From Rhodoplanes sp. (GTDB lineage Bacteria > Pseudomonadota > Alphaproteobacteria > Rhizobiales > Xanthobacteraceae): a stretch of 64,000 nt of DNA. Positions 12,044 to 22,483 of the stretch are shown in pieces. Position 1 is the stretch's first letter. Every line of letters begins with the position of its first letter. The DNA lies in the NCBI RefSeq assembly GCF_013377085.1, contig NZ_JACAAX010000027.1:23583-87582 (forward strand), given 5' to 3'. The notes under the pieces are model-generated. The model ran no database searches, had not been told where the DNA came from, and was given only the letters and a program-made list of their open reading frames with translations. Both the position numbers and the translations under genes were made by a program.

Positions 12044-12583
12044 TCAGCGCGGCGCCAGCACCATCACCATCTGGCGGCCTTCCATCTTGGGGTCCTGCTC
12101 GACCTTGGCGAGCTTCGAGGTGTCGTCCTTGACTCGGTTGAGGAGTTGGAACCCGAGCTCCTGGTGGGCCATCTCGCGGCCGCGGAACCGCAAGGTGACC
12201 TTCACCTTGTCGCCCTCCTCGAAGAAGCGGTGCATGGCGCGCATCTTCACGTCATAGTCGTGATCGTCGATCATCGGGCGGAACTTGATCTCCTTGACCT
12301 CGACGATCTTCTGCTTCTTGCGCGCCTCGGCGGCCTTCTTCTGCTCCTGGTACTTGAACTTGCCGTAATCGAGCAGCTTGCATACGGGGGGCTCCGCATT
12401 GGGCGCGATCTCGACCAGGTCGAGCCCCGCTTCCTGGGCCAGCCGCAAGGCCTCCGCAATGAGAACGGTGCCTTTGTTGGCCCCGTCCTTGTCGATCAGA
12501 TGAACCTCTCGGACACGAATTTCGTCGTTGACGCGCGGACCGTCCTTTTGGACCGGTGGCGGCGCTCTCATGGGGCGGCGAAT
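12044..12583 (-). CDS. infC: Translation initiation factor IF-3, with an AUU start
   Basis: 179 aa when read from ATT 12583. An ATG lies four codons inside (12571), but AGGAG is 9 nt from the ATT and 21 nt from the ATG, and the ATT gives MRRPMRAPP, the MRRP-type N-terminus usual for this family in Rhizobiales. AUU initiation is the classical basis for IF-3 autoregulation, because IF-3 discriminates against non-AUG starts. Domains: IF3-N about residues 20-85 ([39 protein letters not shown]) and IF3-C about 95-175 ([29 protein letters not shown]). It is first in the rpmI-rplT-pheST operon. Confidence 0.95.
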   Translation of the reverse strand: MRRPMRAPPPVQKDGPRVNDEIRVREVHLIDKDGANKGTVLIAEALRLAQEAGLDLVEIAPNAEPPVCKLLDYGKFKYQEQKKAAEARKKQKIVEVKEIKFRPMIDDHDYDVKMRAMHRFFEEGDKVKVTLRFRGREMAHQELGFQLLNRVKDDTSKLAKVEQDPKMEGRQMVMVLAPR

Positions 12584-12769
12584 GGCTTTGAACTCCTCTG
12601 CCGTTGAACCTGGGTCGTCTCAGTGACGTGCCGTCTCTCGAAAATGACTGCTAGCTCCGTCGCGGGCCGACCATTCGGGGGGCGGCAGGGCCGCATCGGC
12701 ACAAGGCCGGCGGCCGCGCCGGACGGGGCGCGCGAGGGATCAATAGAATTGGGACATTCGGGTTTCAAG

Positions 12770-14131
12770 TCAACGTTGCTGCGACTCGACCGCGGCGCCA
12801 TCGGAACGGGGCACCGGTGCCACGGTAGCGAGGGGCGCGCACAGCTCGGCATAGATCGCGAGAATCCGGGCGGCCGCGTCGTCCGGGTCGAACTCGGACA
12901 GCACCCAGGCCCGGGCCCGCTGGCCCATCGCCTGCCGCAGCGCCTCGGGATAGGCCAACATGCGGACCAGCGCCGCGGCGAGCGCCGAGTCGTCGCCGGC
13001 CGGAACCCGCAAGCCGGTCATCCGGTCCTCGCCGACGGCGGGAGGCGCCAGCACTGCCTCGGGGCCGGCGGCGAGATCCGAGGCGATCACGGGCCGCGCC
13101 ATGGCCATGCCCTCGAGCAACCCGCGCGGCAGGCCTTCGAGCTGGACGGCGGCGCTGACCACCACGCTCGCGGCGGCGCAATAGGCGGCCGGATCCGGGC
13201 TCGGCCCGCCGAGGCGAACCACGTCGGCCGTGCCCGACGCGAGCACCTGATCCCACAGCTCGCCGCTGTAGCGCGAGCGGCCTCCGTCCTCGCCGGCGAA
13301 CACGAACAGGAAGTCACGCAGCCCCTTCTCCTTGAGGCGCCAGGCCGCCTGCACGGCGACATGGTGGCCGCGGCGGCGGATGATGCGGCCCGGGAACAGC
13401 ACCACGCGGGTCTCGGGCGTGACACCCCAGGCCTTGCGGACCGCCGTGATGCGGTCGGGCGCGATGCCGCACGGATCGAAGCCGGCGAGATCGAGGCCCG
13501 GATGCACCACGACGAGCCGCCTCCACGGCACCCGGTGGCGCTCCACCATGAGGTCGCCGATCGGCTCGCTGACGGCGATCACCCGGTCGCCCCGGGCCAT
13601 CACGCCATTGTACCAGTGCTTGAGCCGGTTCTGCTCGCGGAACCCGGTGTAGCAGGTGGTGAGGAACGGGCGTCCGGTGGCGCGCGCGGCTGCCCAGGCG
13701 CTCCAGGCGGAGGCGCGACCATGGGCGTGCACCGCGTCACAGCCATACAACCGGATCAGCCGGCGCAGACGGCCGGCATTGGCGGCGATCACCAAGGGAT
13801 TGTGGCTCGCCGCGTCGAGCCTGACGAGCTCACCGCCGAGCCGGGCGACCTCATCCTCGAAGCGACCGCCCTGCGAGACCACGATGCTGCGGTGCCCGGC
13901 GGCCGAGAGCGTGCGGACGAGATCGAGGGCGCCCTCGTCGGCCGCCCCGACATCGAGGGTCGGAACCGTCATCAGCACGGTCAGGCGCCGCGACACGGAT
14001 CGGCCGGAGCGCGGCTGGTCGCCCGTCGGGTCGCCGACCCCGTTCGCATCCGAGCGTACTCCGGGGATCGACGATCCCCCCGAGATCTCGTTTGCGCACG
14101 GACCGTGCGACGCGCCCAGAGCTGCCGGCAA
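12770..14131 (-). CDS. GT4-family glycosyltransferase
   Basis: 453 aa from TTG 14131, which has a strong AGGAGG 7 nt upstream. No ATG gives a comparable site, though the domain proper starts near residue 49 (RRLTVLMTVPTLDVG). GT-B fold: the N-terminal acceptor domain has HAHGRASAWSAW and ERHRVPWRRLVVVHPGLDL. The C-terminal nucleotide-sugar domain has VVLFPGRIIRRRGHHVAVQA, the FVFAGED strand, and the EX7E-like VQLEGLPRGLLEGMAMARPVIASD. This resembles lipopolysaccharide or exopolysaccharide glycosyltransferases. The substrate is unknown. It is divergent from the alpha/beta hydrolase gene and lies upstream of infC on the same strand, 186 bp away. Confidence 0.85.
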   Translation of the reverse strand: MPAALGASHGPCANEISGGSSIPGVRSDANGVGDPTGDQPRSGRSVSRRLTVLMTVPTLDVGAADEGALDLVRTLSAAGHRSIVVSQGGRFEDEVARLGGELVRLDAASHNPLVIAANAGRLRRLIRLYGCDAVHAHGRASAWSAWAAARATGRPFLTTCYTGFREQNRLKHWYNGVMARGDRVIAVSEPIGDLMVERHRVPWRRLVVVHPGLDLAGFDPCGIAPDRITAVRKAWGVTPETRVVLFPGRIIRRRGHHVAVQAAWRLKEKGLRDFLFVFAGEDGGRSRYSGELWDQVLASGTADVVRLGGPSPDPAAYCAAASVVVSAAVQLEGLPRGLLEGMAMARPVIASDLAAGPEAVLAPPAVGEDRMTGLRVPAGDDSALAAALVRMLAYPEALRQAMGQRARAWVLSEFDPDDAAARILAIYAELCAPLATVAPVPRSDGAAVESQQR

Positions 14132-14320
14132 TCACAACCCTCCTGGCACGCGACGCGACGGCGTGCGCGCAGTGCGGGCGTCGAGCCCGGCGTGCTGGTA
14201 TAGACCGCGCGCCGGGGGGCGGCAATATTCGCAGCATCACGACCCCGACAGGTCAGCGCCCGCGCCGACACGACGCCGAGCAGGCGCGAGACGCACACTG
14301 CAAGGATCCGGAGTGCCCGC

Positions 14321-15112
14321 ATGGAAAGCAATGTCGTCCATCTGACGGTCGGCGAGGGCGGCACAGCCCGGCGAATCGCGGTGCGGACACGCGCCGGCGC
14401 TTCGCCCGGCCTGGTCTGGCTCGGCGGCTTCATGTCGGACATGAAAGGCACCAAGGCCCAGGCGCTCGACGCCTTCGCGGCGGAGCACGGCCGCGCCCTC
14501 GTCCGGTTCGACTATTCGGGCCACGGCGAATCGGAGGGCGCGTTCGCGGACGGCACCATCGGGGCGTGGCTGGAGGAGGCGGTCGCCGTGTTCACGGCGG
14601 TCTGCCGCGGCCCGCAGATCCTGGTCGGCTCGTCGATGGGCGGCTGGATGGCGCTGCTGCTGGTGCGCGAGCTCGCCCGCCGCGCCGCACCGGCCGATGC
14701 CACGGTCGCCGGCATGCTGCTGATCGCGCCGGCCGTCGACTTCACCGAGGAGCTGATGTGGAAGCGGTTCCCTCCGGAGGTGCGCCGGACGCTCGAGACC
14801 ACCGGCCGCTGGCTGCGCCCGACCGACTACGACACCGGCCCGCATGTGATCACACGGCGGCTCATCGAGGAGGGCCGTAACCATCTGCTGCTCGGCGGCC
14901 TGATCGAGACCGGCTGCCCGGTCCGCATCCTGCAGGGCGTGCAGGACCCCGACGTGCCGTGGCAGCACGCCATGGCGCTGGTCTCGCGGCTCGCTTGCGA
15001 CGACGTGGTGCTGACCCTTATCAAGGACGGCGACCACCGGCTGTCGCGCCCCGAGGACATCGCCCGGATTCTTCGCGCGGTCGCCGAGATGGACGTGGCC
15101 GGATCATCGTAG
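14321..15112 (+). CDS. Alpha/beta hydrolase
   Basis: 263 aa. The alpha/beta hydrolase fold is clear: an oxyanion strand (LVWLGGFMSDMKGTKA), RFDYSGHGESEG, the nucleophile elbow GSSMGG (Ser near residue 106), the acid region VQDPDVPW and the catalytic histidine in KDGDHRLSR. The GGF-SDM and GSSMGGW pattern is that of ABHD10-like acyl-protein thioesterases, so a thioesterase or carboxylesterase role is likely. There is no signal peptide, so it is cytosolic. The gene is transcribed away from the GT4 gene across 189 bp. Confidence 0.85.
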   Translation: MESNVVHLTVGEGGTARRIAVRTRAGASPGLVWLGGFMSDMKGTKAQALDAFAAEHGRALVRFDYSGHGESEGAFADGTIGAWLEEAVAVFTAVCRGPQILVGSSMGGWMALLLVRELARRAAPADATVAGMLLIAPAVDFTEELMWKRFPPEVRRTLETTGRWLRPTDYDTGPHVITRRLIEEGRNHLLLGGLIETGCPVRILQGVQDPDVPWQHAMALVSRLACDDVVLTLIKDGDHRLSRPEDIARILRAVAEMDVAGSS

Positions 15113-15171
15113 GCCGGCAACAATCCGGTGCGACGATCGCCGCGACCCTCCCCTCCCGAGAAGGACCTCGC

Positions 15172-16143
15172 ATGCTCCGCCTGCTCGTCTTCGCTGCCGC
15201 TTTCGCCCTGTCGCTGCTGCCGGCCACAGCCGCCGAGCCGGTCGGCGGCGAGCGCGCCTTCTCGTTCGTGGCGCTCGGCGACATGCCCTACACGGTCCCG
15301 GCCGACTACGCGCGCTTCGACCGGCTGATCGCCGCCGTCAACCGGCTGAAGCCGGCCTTCTCGATTCATGTCGGCGACACCAAGAGCGGCACCACGGCCT
15401 GCACGGACGAGGCCTTCAAAAAGGTGCTCGATCAGTTTCAAAGCTTCGACCAGCCGCTCGTCTATGCGATCGGCGACAACGAGTGGACCGACTGCCACCG
15501 CACCGGCTCCGATCCGCGCGAGCGCCTGGCGCGCGTGCGAAGCATGTTCTTCGCGCCGCCGGACCGCAGCCTCGGCCGCACGAGCATGCCGCTGGAGAGC
15601 CAGGCGACGGTGCTGCCCGGCTTCTCGACCTATGTCGAGAACGCCCGCTTCGCCAAGAACGACGTGCTGTTCGTCACCCTGCATGTGGTCGGCTCCAACA
15701 ACGGCTTCGAGACCTTCGATCCCGCCGCCGCGACAGAGTATTTCGAGCGCAACCGCGCCAATCTGGCCTGGCTCGCCGCGAGCTTCGCCAAGGCCCGCGA
15801 GACCGATGCGCGCGCCGTCGTCGTCGCGTTCCAGGCCAATCTGTGGGACATCCGCGACTCGGTCGGCACCATCCCGCCGGCCTCGGGCTTTCGCGACACC
15901 ATCGCGGCGATCGAGCGCGAGGCGCGCGCCTATGGAAAGCCCGTGCTGGTGATCCAGGGCGACTTCCACACGCTCGAGGTCACCGGCTTTCGCGATACCC
16001 GCATGCGTCTGGTGCCCGGCGTGCAGCGCCTGCAGGTGATGGGCGAGACCGAAGTGCAGGCCGTGCGCGTGATCGTCGATCCCGACATGCCCGGCGTCTT
16101 CGGCTTCGTGCCGCTGATCGTCCCGGAGAATGTGTCGCGGTGA
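15172..16143 (+). CDS. Exported metallophosphoesterase-like protein
   Basis: 323 aa from ATG 15172. A clear signal peptide (about residues 1-21, ending in ATAAEP) predicts periplasmic location. The calcineurin-type metallophosphoesterase pattern is visible in order: [28 protein letters not shown] and QGDFHT, which carry the expected metal-binding Asp, Asn and His residues. The family includes phosphodiesterases and phosphomonoesterases; no substrate can be given. It lies 59 bp after the hydrolase gene and probably shares its transcript. Downstream is a palindromic repeat before convergent purH. Confidence 0.83.
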   Translation: MLRLLVFAAAFALSLLPATAAEPVGGERAFSFVALGDMPYTVPADYARFDRLIAAVNRLKPAFSIHVGDTKSGTTACTDEAFKKVLDQFQSFDQPLVYAIGDNEWTDCHRTGSDPRERLARVRSMFFAPPDRSLGRTSMPLESQATVLPGFSTYVENARFAKNDVLFVTLHVVGSNNGFETFDPAAATEYFERNRANLAWLAASFAKARETDARAVVVAFQANLWDIRDSVGTIPPASGFRDTIAAIEREARAYGKPVLVIQGDFHTLEVTGFRDTRMRLVPGVQRLQVMGETEVQAVRVIVDPDMPGVFGFVPLIVPENVSR

Positions 16144-16160
16144 GGCGCAACACCTCGAAC

Positions 16161-16247
16161 CGCTCGTCCCCGCGAAGGCGGGGATCCAGGAGCCTCACGG
16201 CAAAACGCATCGAAGACTGGATTCCCGCTTGCGCGGGAATGAGCGGA
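16161..16247. repeat. Palindromic intergenic repeat (CCCGCGAAGGCGGGGATCCAG family)
   Basis: Left arm CGTCCCCGCGAAGGCGGGG and right arm ATTCCCGCTTGCGCGGGAAT frame about 45 bp. This resembles the common alphaproteobacterial repeat of that pattern. It sits between the convergent phosphoesterase gene and purH and may serve as a terminator for both. Confidence 0.75.
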
Positions 16248-16284
16248 GCTCGGGTCCAGGCTCGACCCGGACCGCCGCCCCCGC

Positions 16285-17877
16285 TCAATGCCGGAAGTGG
16301 CGGAGCCCGGTGAGCACCATGGCGACGCCGTGGTCGTCGGCCGCCTTGATGACCTCCTCGTCGCGGATCGAGCCGCCCGGCTGGATCACCGCGGTGGCGC
16401 CGGCCCGGATCGACACCAGCAGCGCATCGGAGAACGGATAGAACGCGTCGGAAGCGACCACCGAGCCCTTGGTGAGCGGCGCCGGCAGCTCGGCGAAGCG
16501 CGCCGCGGCTTCCGCCTTGCGCACCGCGATGGCGGCGGAGTCGAGCCGGCTCATCTGCCCGGCGCCGACGCCGACCGTCATGCGGTCCTTGGCGTAGACC
16601 ACGGCATTCGACTTGACGTGCTTGGCGACCCGGAAGGCAAAGCGCAGGTCGGCGAGCTCGGCCTCGGTCGGCGCGCGTTTGGTCACCACCTTCAGCTCGA
16701 CGTCGTCCACCACGGCGTTGTCGCGCGACTGCACCAGGAAGCCGCCCGACACCGAGCGCATGGTGAGGCCGCGGCCGCGCGGATCCGGCAGGCCGCCGGC
16801 CAGCATCAGCCGCAGGTTCTTCTTCGACCGGACGATGGCGATCGCCTCCTCGGTCGCGTCGGGCGCGATGATCACCTCGGTGAAGATGCCGGTGATCAGC
16901 CGCGCCGCCTCGACGTCGAGGGTGCGGTTGACGGCGACGATGCCGCCGAAGGCGGAGTCCTGGTCGCACAGCAGCGCCTTGCGATAGGCCTCGCCGAGCG
17001 TCTCGCCCTCGGCGACGCCGCACGGATTGGCGTGCTTGATGATGGCGCAGGCCGCGGTGCGCTTCGGGTCGAACTCGGCGACGCATTCGTAGGCCGCGTC
17101 GGTGTCGTTGATGTTGTTGTAGGAGAGCTGCTTGCCCTGCACCTGGCGGGCCGTGGCGACGCCGAAGCGGACCTCCGGGGTGCGGTAGAAGGCGGCGACC
17201 TGGTGCGGGTTCTCGCCGTAACGCATGGTCTGGATCAGCCGGCCGCCGAGCGCCCGGTAGTCCGGCGCGTTCTCCTCCAGCGTCTCGGCGAACCAGCCCG
17301 AGATCGCCGCGTCGTAGGCAGCCGTGCGGCCATAGGCCTTGGCGGCGAGCTTGCGTCGCAGCGCCAGCGTCGTGGCGCCGCCGTTGGCCGTCATCTCGGC
17401 CAGCACCGCGGCGTAGTCCGAGGCCTCGACCACCACGGTGACGTCGGCATGGTTCTTGGCGGCGGCGCGCACCATGGCGGGGCCGCCGATGTCGATGTTC
17501 TCGATGCAGTCGGCGAAGCCGGCCCCCTTCGCGACGGTCGCCTCGAACGGGTAGAGATTGACGACGAGCAGATCGATCGGCGCGATGCCGTGCGCCTGCA
17601 TGGCGCCGACATGCGCGGCGTCGTCGCGGATCGCGAGCAGGCCGCCGTGCACCTTCGGGTGCAGGGTCTTGAGTCGCCCGTCCATCATCTCGGGAAAGCC
17701 GGTGAGGTCGGCGACGTCGCGCACGGCGAGACCGGCCTCGGCGAGCGCGGCCCTTGTGCCACCCGTGGAGACGAGCTCGACGCCCTGGCGGGCGAGCTCG
17801 CGGGCGAAATCGATCAGGCCGGATTTGTCGGAAACAGACAGAAGTGCGCGGTGAATGCGACGCGGTTGCTCGGTCAT
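16285..17877 (-). CDS. purH: Bifunctional AICAR transformylase / IMP cyclohydrolase
   Basis: 530 aa, the normal length. It carries out the last two steps of IMP synthesis: formylation of AICAR and ring closure. The N-terminal MGS-like cyclohydrolase domain (residues 1-150) has [27 protein letters not shown] in pieces, then [15 protein letters not shown]. The transformylase domain has [26 protein letters not shown] and [11 protein letters not shown] 17877. It is convergent with the phosphoesterase gene and followed on the left by the repeat at 16161. The upstream gap to the heparinase gene holds another repeat. Confidence 0.97.
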   Translation of the reverse strand: MTEQPRRIHRALLSVSDKSGLIDFARELARQGVELVSTGGTRAALAEAGLAVRDVADLTGFPEMMDGRLKTLHPKVHGGLLAIRDDAAHVGAMQAHGIAPIDLLVVNLYPFEATVAKGAGFADCIENIDIGGPAMVRAAAKNHADVTVVVEASDYAAVLAEMTANGGATTLALRRKLAAKAYGRTAAYDAAISGWFAETLEENAPDYRALGGRLIQTMRYGENPHQVAAFYRTPEVRFGVATARQVQGKQLSYNNINDTDAAYECVAEFDPKRTAACAIIKHANPCGVAEGETLGEAYRKALLCDQDSAFGGIVAVNRTLDVEAARLITGIFTEVIIAPDATEEAIAIVRSKKNLRLMLAGGLPDPRGRGLTMRSVSGGFLVQSRDNAVVDDVELKVVTKRAPTEAELADLRFAFRVAKHVKSNAVVYAKDRMTVGVGAGQMSRLDSAAIAVRKAEAAARFAELPAPLTKGSVVASDAFYPFSDALLVSIRAGATAVIQPGGSIRDEEVIKAADDHGVAMVLTGLRHFRH

Positions 17878-17942
17878 CGAAGCATATCAATCTGGTTGAT
17901 TTCGTTCGGCGGCATCATGGGCCGCAGGGCTTGGCTTGGCTA

Positions 17943-18048
17943 GAGCATTTTCCGGCGAAGTGGATCCCGGCTCGCCGTCAAAATGCGATCAGGGGATAAC
18001 CCGACAGCATGGTCCGACGGGACCTCGCGCGAGAGCATTTTCCCCGTC
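17943..18048. repeat. AGAGCATTTTCCGGCGAAGTGG-type intergenic repeat
   Basis: Inverted AGAGCATTTTCC units at about 17943 and 18033, with CCGGCGAAGTGGATCC between. This pattern recurs widely between genes in Bradyrhizobium-like genomes. It fills most of the 249-bp gap between the heparinase gene and purH. Confidence 0.65.
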
Positions 18049-18126
18049 GGGGGCGCTCGTTCACGGCCGAAATCGCCGCGCGCCGCGGCTCTGCCCGCGT
18101 CGCCCGAGGCCCCGCGTGCCGGGAGA

Positions 18127-19893
18127 TCAGAACGGCAGTTCGGGCGCCTGCTCGCGGCCCCGCCGCGCACTCGCTGCGGCGGGCTGCGGCTCGCCCGCGA
18201 ACGCGAAGGTCCACTCCACCCGCGGCGCCCGGCGGGCGTGTCCGTGGATGACGAGCTGGGTGGTTCGCCGCGGCCCGGTGCGGCCCCCCAGATAGACGCT
18301 CTCGGCGATCTCGACCTGGTCCTCGTGCGCCAGGAAGGTCCACACGTCCTTGTTGGGCAGGCTGAGCATGACGCCGTGCCCGTCATGGATCCGCGTCGCC
18401 CGGATGGCGGGATTGAGGTGGAAGCGGACCGCGAACTCGTCGGGCGCCTTGGCGGGCAACGCCTCGCCGCGGGCCGGCAGGAAGATGTCCTCGCCCTCCA
18501 GCCGGGTGCCGTCGGCGGCGAGCGTCAGGGTGCGCTGATGGATGACGCCGAAGCGCTCGGCATAGCCGTCGTGACTGACCCGGACCTGCTCGGCATGGTC
18601 GTCGGCGTCGCGCGCGATCACCACCCGGCGCGGACCGGCCGCGATCAGCGTGCCGAACACCCGCCGCAGCAGGCGCGTGTCGTAGAACTCGCAGGACGAG
18701 GTCTGGTTGAACGTCACGGTGGAATGCGCCGCCGTCGCCCGGGCGAGATGGCGCCAGTTGCCCTTGCCGGTGGCGGGCAGGCCGCAATTCACCACGATGC
18801 GCTGCTGGCGCGACGACAATTCGAAGCTGAGACAGCCGGCATGGGCGTCGGCCGACAGCGCCAGCGGCGGCGGCGAGCCGGTGTCCATCAGGACCACGGT
18901 CTGGCGCGTCTCGATGCGCTGATAGCCCGAATGGGTCGCATTGGCGACCGGCGCACCGCGGGCGTCGTCATAGGCCAGGATGGTGGAGAGCAGATCCTGA
19001 CCCGTCGGCCCCATGCCGTTGAACAGCGCGAAGGTCTTGTCGCTGTGCCGGAAGAACCGCAGCATCGGCATCATCCGGTCGATCGCGTGCAGGAGCGCGG
19101 GCGGCGGCGCGACATTGCGGGCCGTGAAGGCCTGGGCGAGCGGCAACAGGTCGGCGAGCAGCTCGATCAGGGCGCCCGGATTGCGGCTGACATGGCCGCC
19201 GTCGGCGAGGATCTGGCGGTCGATCTCGGCCGACAGCCGCCTTGTGGCGCCGCGCAGAGAGCGGAGCTGGCCCGTCATGCACAGCGCCGCATAGGTCAAC
19301 GCGATATAGGCCTGCAGGCGGGGCACGCCGTCCTGCGCGTCGGCCGCCGTCCAGCGCAGGAAGCGCACCTGGCGCGACAGGCTGCGCAGGAAACGGCGAT
19401 AGAAGCGCACGTCGGCGTCGGCGAGGATCAGGCTCGCCTGGGCCAGCCAGGCGACGACGCGTCGCGAGAGGATCTCGGGCCGCCAGGCGACCGGGTGCCA
19501 GCCGCCCTGCAGGCTGATCCACTCGTCGACCAGCGCGCGCGCATTGGCGCGAGAGGCGGCGGATTCGGCGGCGCGCAGATGGCGCAGCCAGTTGAAGCCG
19601 AGCAATGCTGCGGCCCAGTCGGCCGAGGGCGGTTCCATCTCGAAGGGCGAGCGGCCGTCGCACACGACGATCTTGCCGGCGAGCGCGAAGCGGCCCGCAT
19701 AGATCTCGCTCGCCCGGGTCGGATCGGCGGTGCGCAAGCTCTGCGGCGCGATCGCGATCCGATCGCCCCGGCTGAACCAGCGGAAGAGCTGCAGGACGCG
19801 CAGCACCGCGAGCCGGCCCGCCGCGTGAGCGAGGCCGCGCCGCAGCGCGAACCAGATCAGTTTGCCGCGGTCCGCGACCGATACGCCGGACAT
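18127..19893 (-). CDS. Heparinase II/III family protein
   Basis: 588 aa from ATG 19893. The N-terminal two-thirds is a helical toroid with many tryptophans (FNWLRHLRAA, DEWISLQGGWHPVAWRPE, DGGHVSRNPGALIELLADLL), and the C-terminal third (from about residue 330) is the beta-rich Hepar_II_III domain (AHAGCLSFELSS, IVVNCGLPATGKGNWRHLARATAAHSTV in pieces, YAERFGVIHQR). It lacks an obvious signal peptide. Family members are polysaccharide lyases, but this branch, found beside rsmB in Rhizobiales, has no known substrate. It follows rsmB at 107 bp on the same strand. Confidence 0.87.
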   Translation of the reverse strand: MSGVSVADRGKLIWFALRRGLAHAAGRLAVLRVLQLFRWFSRGDRIAIAPQSLRTADPTRASEIYAGRFALAGKIVVCDGRSPFEMEPPSADWAAALLGFNWLRHLRAAESAASRANARALVDEWISLQGGWHPVAWRPEILSRRVVAWLAQASLILADADVRFYRRFLRSLSRQVRFLRWTAADAQDGVPRLQAYIALTYAALCMTGQLRSLRGATRRLSAEIDRQILADGGHVSRNPGALIELLADLLPLAQAFTARNVAPPPALLHAIDRMMPMLRFFRHSDKTFALFNGMGPTGQDLLSTILAYDDARGAPVANATHSGYQRIETRQTVVLMDTGSPPPLALSADAHAGCLSFELSSRQQRIVVNCGLPATGKGNWRHLARATAAHSTVTFNQTSSCEFYDTRLLRRVFGTLIAAGPRRVVIARDADDHAEQVRVSHDGYAERFGVIHQRTLTLAADGTRLEGEDIFLPARGEALPAKAPDEFAVRFHLNPAIRATRIHDGHGVMLSLPNKDVWTFLAHEDQVEIAESVYLGGRTGPRRTTQLVIHGHARRAPRVEWTFAFAGEPQPAAASARRGREQAPELPF

Positions 19894-20000
19894 CGAACCA
19901 AAGCCCCTCCGCTCACGCGCCCCGTCCCGACGCGCGGCGGTCCACCATAACGAACGGAAATCCCAGGGCAACACTCCCGACTGGGCGGCGGGCACCCGGG

Positions 20001-21341
20001 TCAGCGACGCACCAGGCGCGCCGCATAGAAGCCGTCGAGACCGCCCATCCGCGGCTCCGGATCCGGCCACAGCGACGGCAGCGTGCGCAGGTCGCCGGCG
20101 GCCGTCACCATGCCGTCGAGGCCGGGAAGCTCGTCCACCGCGAGCGGCTTGCGCATCACCCGGTCGTCGCGGGCGAGCAGCGCCGCGATCTGGGTCTCGC
20201 CCTCCTCGGGCTCGAGCGAGCAGGTGCAGTAGACGAGGACGCCACCCGGGCGCGTCAGGGTGACGGCGCGGTCGAGCAGGCTCGCCTGGAGGCCGGCAAG
20301 GGCAACGATGTCGCCCGCGGTCTTGCGCCAGGGGATGTCGGGATGGCGCCGGACCGTGCCGGTGGACGAGCACGGCGCGTCGAGCAGCACGGCGTCGAAC
20401 GGCCCGGCCTCGAACGCGGTCACGTCGGCCGCCACCGTCTCGGCGTGAAGCTCGGTCCGCCGCAGGTTTTCACGCAACCTGGCGAGCCTGGGCTCGGACC
20501 GGTCGACGGCCGTCACCCGGGCGCCGGCGGCGGCGAGCTGCAGGGTTTTTCCACCCGGCGCCGCGCACAGGTCGGCGACCGATAGGCCCTCGACCGGCCC
20601 GAGCAGGCGCGCCGGCAGCGCGGCTGCCGCGTCCTGCACCCACCAGCCGCCCTCGGCATAGCCGGGCAGGCCGGAGACGGCGCCGTGCGGCACCAGCCGC
20701 ACCGAGCCGGTCGGCAGCACTTTTCCACGCAACCGCGTCGCCCAGCCCTCCGGGTCGGTCTTGACCGTGAGGTCGAGGGCAGGCTCCGACGCATGGGCGG
20801 CCGCGACGGCGTGGCCGGCCTCCGGCCCGTAGCTGCTCATCCATCGATCGAGCAGCCAGGCCGGCGTGTCGAGCGCGACCGGGTCGCGTTCCGCCATCAT
20901 CTCCTTGCCGCTCCGCGCGATCCGCCGCAGCACCGCATTGACGAGGCCGGCATAGCGGGCCGAGCGGCGGTCGGCCTGCACCAGCCGCACCGACAGGTCG
21001 ACGGCGGCGTGGTCGGGGATGTCGAGCACGTGGATCTGGGCCGCCCCGACCAAAAGGGCGCTCTCCAGCCGGGAGGCGTCGGCCGGCAGGCCGCGATCGA
21101 GGCAGTTGGCGATCAGGTGGCGCAGGGTGCCGAGCCGCCGCAGCGTGGTGCCGACGATGCGGCGGACCAGCGCGCGGTCGCGGTCGGCCAGGAAAGCGAG
21201 CCCCGGATGGGCGGTCGGCCCGTCGAGCTGCTCGTCGAGGGAGCGGCCACGGTGGAGCACGCCCTCGACGATCTCGGCAGCGGCCCGGCGAGCCGCGAAG
21301 CCGGGCGCCTGGGACGGGGGCGAGAATGCAGGACGTGCCAT
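20001..21341 (-). CDS. rsmB: 16S rRNA (cytosine-C5) methyltransferase, RsmB family
   Basis: 446 aa from ATG 21341. The N-terminus is a NusB-like RNA-binding domain (residues 10-145, ARRAAAEIVEGVL, DRALVRRIVGTTLRRLG). The C-terminal Rossmann methyltransferase has the SAM loop LCAAPGGKTLQLAAAGA, the catalytic-site motif IV DAPCSSTGTVRRHPD and motif VI YCTCSLEPEEGE, providing the two cysteines expected for a C5 methylase. The likely target is C967 of 16S rRNA, though in alphaproteobacteria the exact position is untested here. It lies between htpX and the heparinase gene in one direction. Confidence 0.92.
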   Translation of the reverse strand: MARPAFSPPSQAPGFAARRAAAEIVEGVLHRGRSLDEQLDGPTAHPGLAFLADRDRALVRRIVGTTLRRLGTLRHLIANCLDRGLPADASRLESALLVGAAQIHVLDIPDHAAVDLSVRLVQADRRSARYAGLVNAVLRRIARSGKEMMAERDPVALDTPAWLLDRWMSSYGPEAGHAVAAAHASEPALDLTVKTDPEGWATRLRGKVLPTGSVRLVPHGAVSGLPGYAEGGWWVQDAAAALPARLLGPVEGLSVADLCAAPGGKTLQLAAAGARVTAVDRSEPRLARLRENLRRTELHAETVAADVTAFEAGPFDAVLLDAPCSSTGTVRRHPDIPWRKTAGDIVALAGLQASLLDRAVTLTRPGGVLVYCTCSLEPEEGETQIAALLARDDRVMRKPLAVDELPGLDGMVTAAGDLRTLPSLWPDPEPRMGGLDGFYAARLVRR

Positions 21342-21547
21342 CGATTCGGGGCTCCGACCGGACGAGACGAGCGCGGCGCCCGCCCTCTTGGGAAGCGCCG
21401 GGGTGCCCCGGAATTGCCGACATGGACACACCGGCTCGGCGACCGGCGCAGGACCCTAATAACAGATTGCGGGCAGCGGAGGGCAAGACGCCGCCGGCTG
21501 CCCGGCAATTCGGTATTTGCGAACCAGCCGCGAGGCTGCCGCGTGCT

Positions 21548-22483
21548 TCAACCCCAGGGACCGCGGCGGGCCGAGCCGCTCCACGGGCCGGAGGCCGGCC
21601 GGCCGGCGGCACGGGCCGATCCGAAGCTGGTGCCCATCTCGGCGGCAAGCCGCTGGAGCGCGGCGATGCGGTTCTCGGTCGCCGGATGGGTGGTGAACAG
21701 GTTGTCCATCCGGGCCCCCGACAGGGGGTTGATGATGAACAGGTGCGCGGTCGCCGGATTGCGCTCGGCCGCTTCGCTGGGGATCTGGTGCGCGGCATTG
21801 TCGATCTTGGCGAGCGCCGAGGCGAGCCGGTCGGGCCGGCCGGAGATCTCCGCGCCCATGCGGTCGGCGGCGTATTCGCGCGTGCGGCTGATCGCCATCT
21901 GCACCAGCATGGCGGCGATCGGCGCCAGGATCACCATCGCCAGCGTGCCGACGATGCCGAGCCCGCCGCCATTGTTGTCGCGATGGCCGCCGCCGAAGAA
22001 CAGGCCGAATTGCGCCAGCATGGAGATCGCGCCCGCGATGGTCGCCGTCACGGTCATGATCAGGGTGTCGCGGTTCTTCACATGGGCGAGCTCGTGCGCC
22101 ATCACGCCGGCGATTTCTTCGCGCGAGAGCATGTTCAGGAGGCCCGTGGTCGCCGCGACCGCGGCGTTCTCGGGATTGCGGCCGGTGGCGAAGGCGTTGG
22201 GCTGCGGGTCGTCGACCAGGTAGACGCGCGGCATCGGCAGACCGGCACGACGGGCGAGGTCCTGCACCAGGGCGACGAACTCGGGCGCCGTGCGCGCATC
22301 GACCTCGTGCGCGCCCGTCATCGACAGCACCAGGCGGTCGGCGTTCCAGTAGCTGAACAGGTTCATGGCGGCGGCCACCAGGAACGCGATGGTGGCACCG
22401 GCCTGGCCGCCGATCAGATAGCCCACGCCCATGAACAGGGCCGTGAGCCCGGCCAGGAGGATCGCGGTCTTCAGATAGTTCAT
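21548..22483 (-). CDS. htpX: Zinc metalloprotease HtpX
   Basis: 311 aa from ATG 22483, which has GAGGA 5 nt upstream. An ATG five codons earlier has no ribosome-binding site. HtpX is an inner-membrane M48 protease that removes misfolded membrane proteins with FtsH. Two N-terminal membrane segments (residues 5-24, 28-45), the zinc motif HELAH at residues 130-134 with the third ligand in SRTREYAAD, and two further hydrophobic segments (about 145-190) are all present. The C-terminal Gly/Ala/Ser-rich tail ([10 protein letters not shown]) is an unremarkable extension. Confidence 0.95.
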   Translation of the reverse strand: MNYLKTAILLAGLTALFMGVGYLIGGQAGATIAFLVAAAMNLFSYWNADRLVLSMTGAHEVDARTAPEFVALVQDLARRAGLPMPRVYLVDDPQPNAFATGRNPENAAVAATTGLLNMLSREEIAGVMAHELAHVKNRDTLIMTVTATIAGAISMLAQFGLFFGGGHRDNNGGGLGIVGTLAMVILAPIAAMLVQMAISRTREYAADRMGAEISGRPDRLASALAKIDNAAHQIPSEAAERNPATAHLFIINPLSGARMDNLFTTHPATENRIAALQRLAAEMGTSFGSARAAGRPASGPWSGSARRGPWG

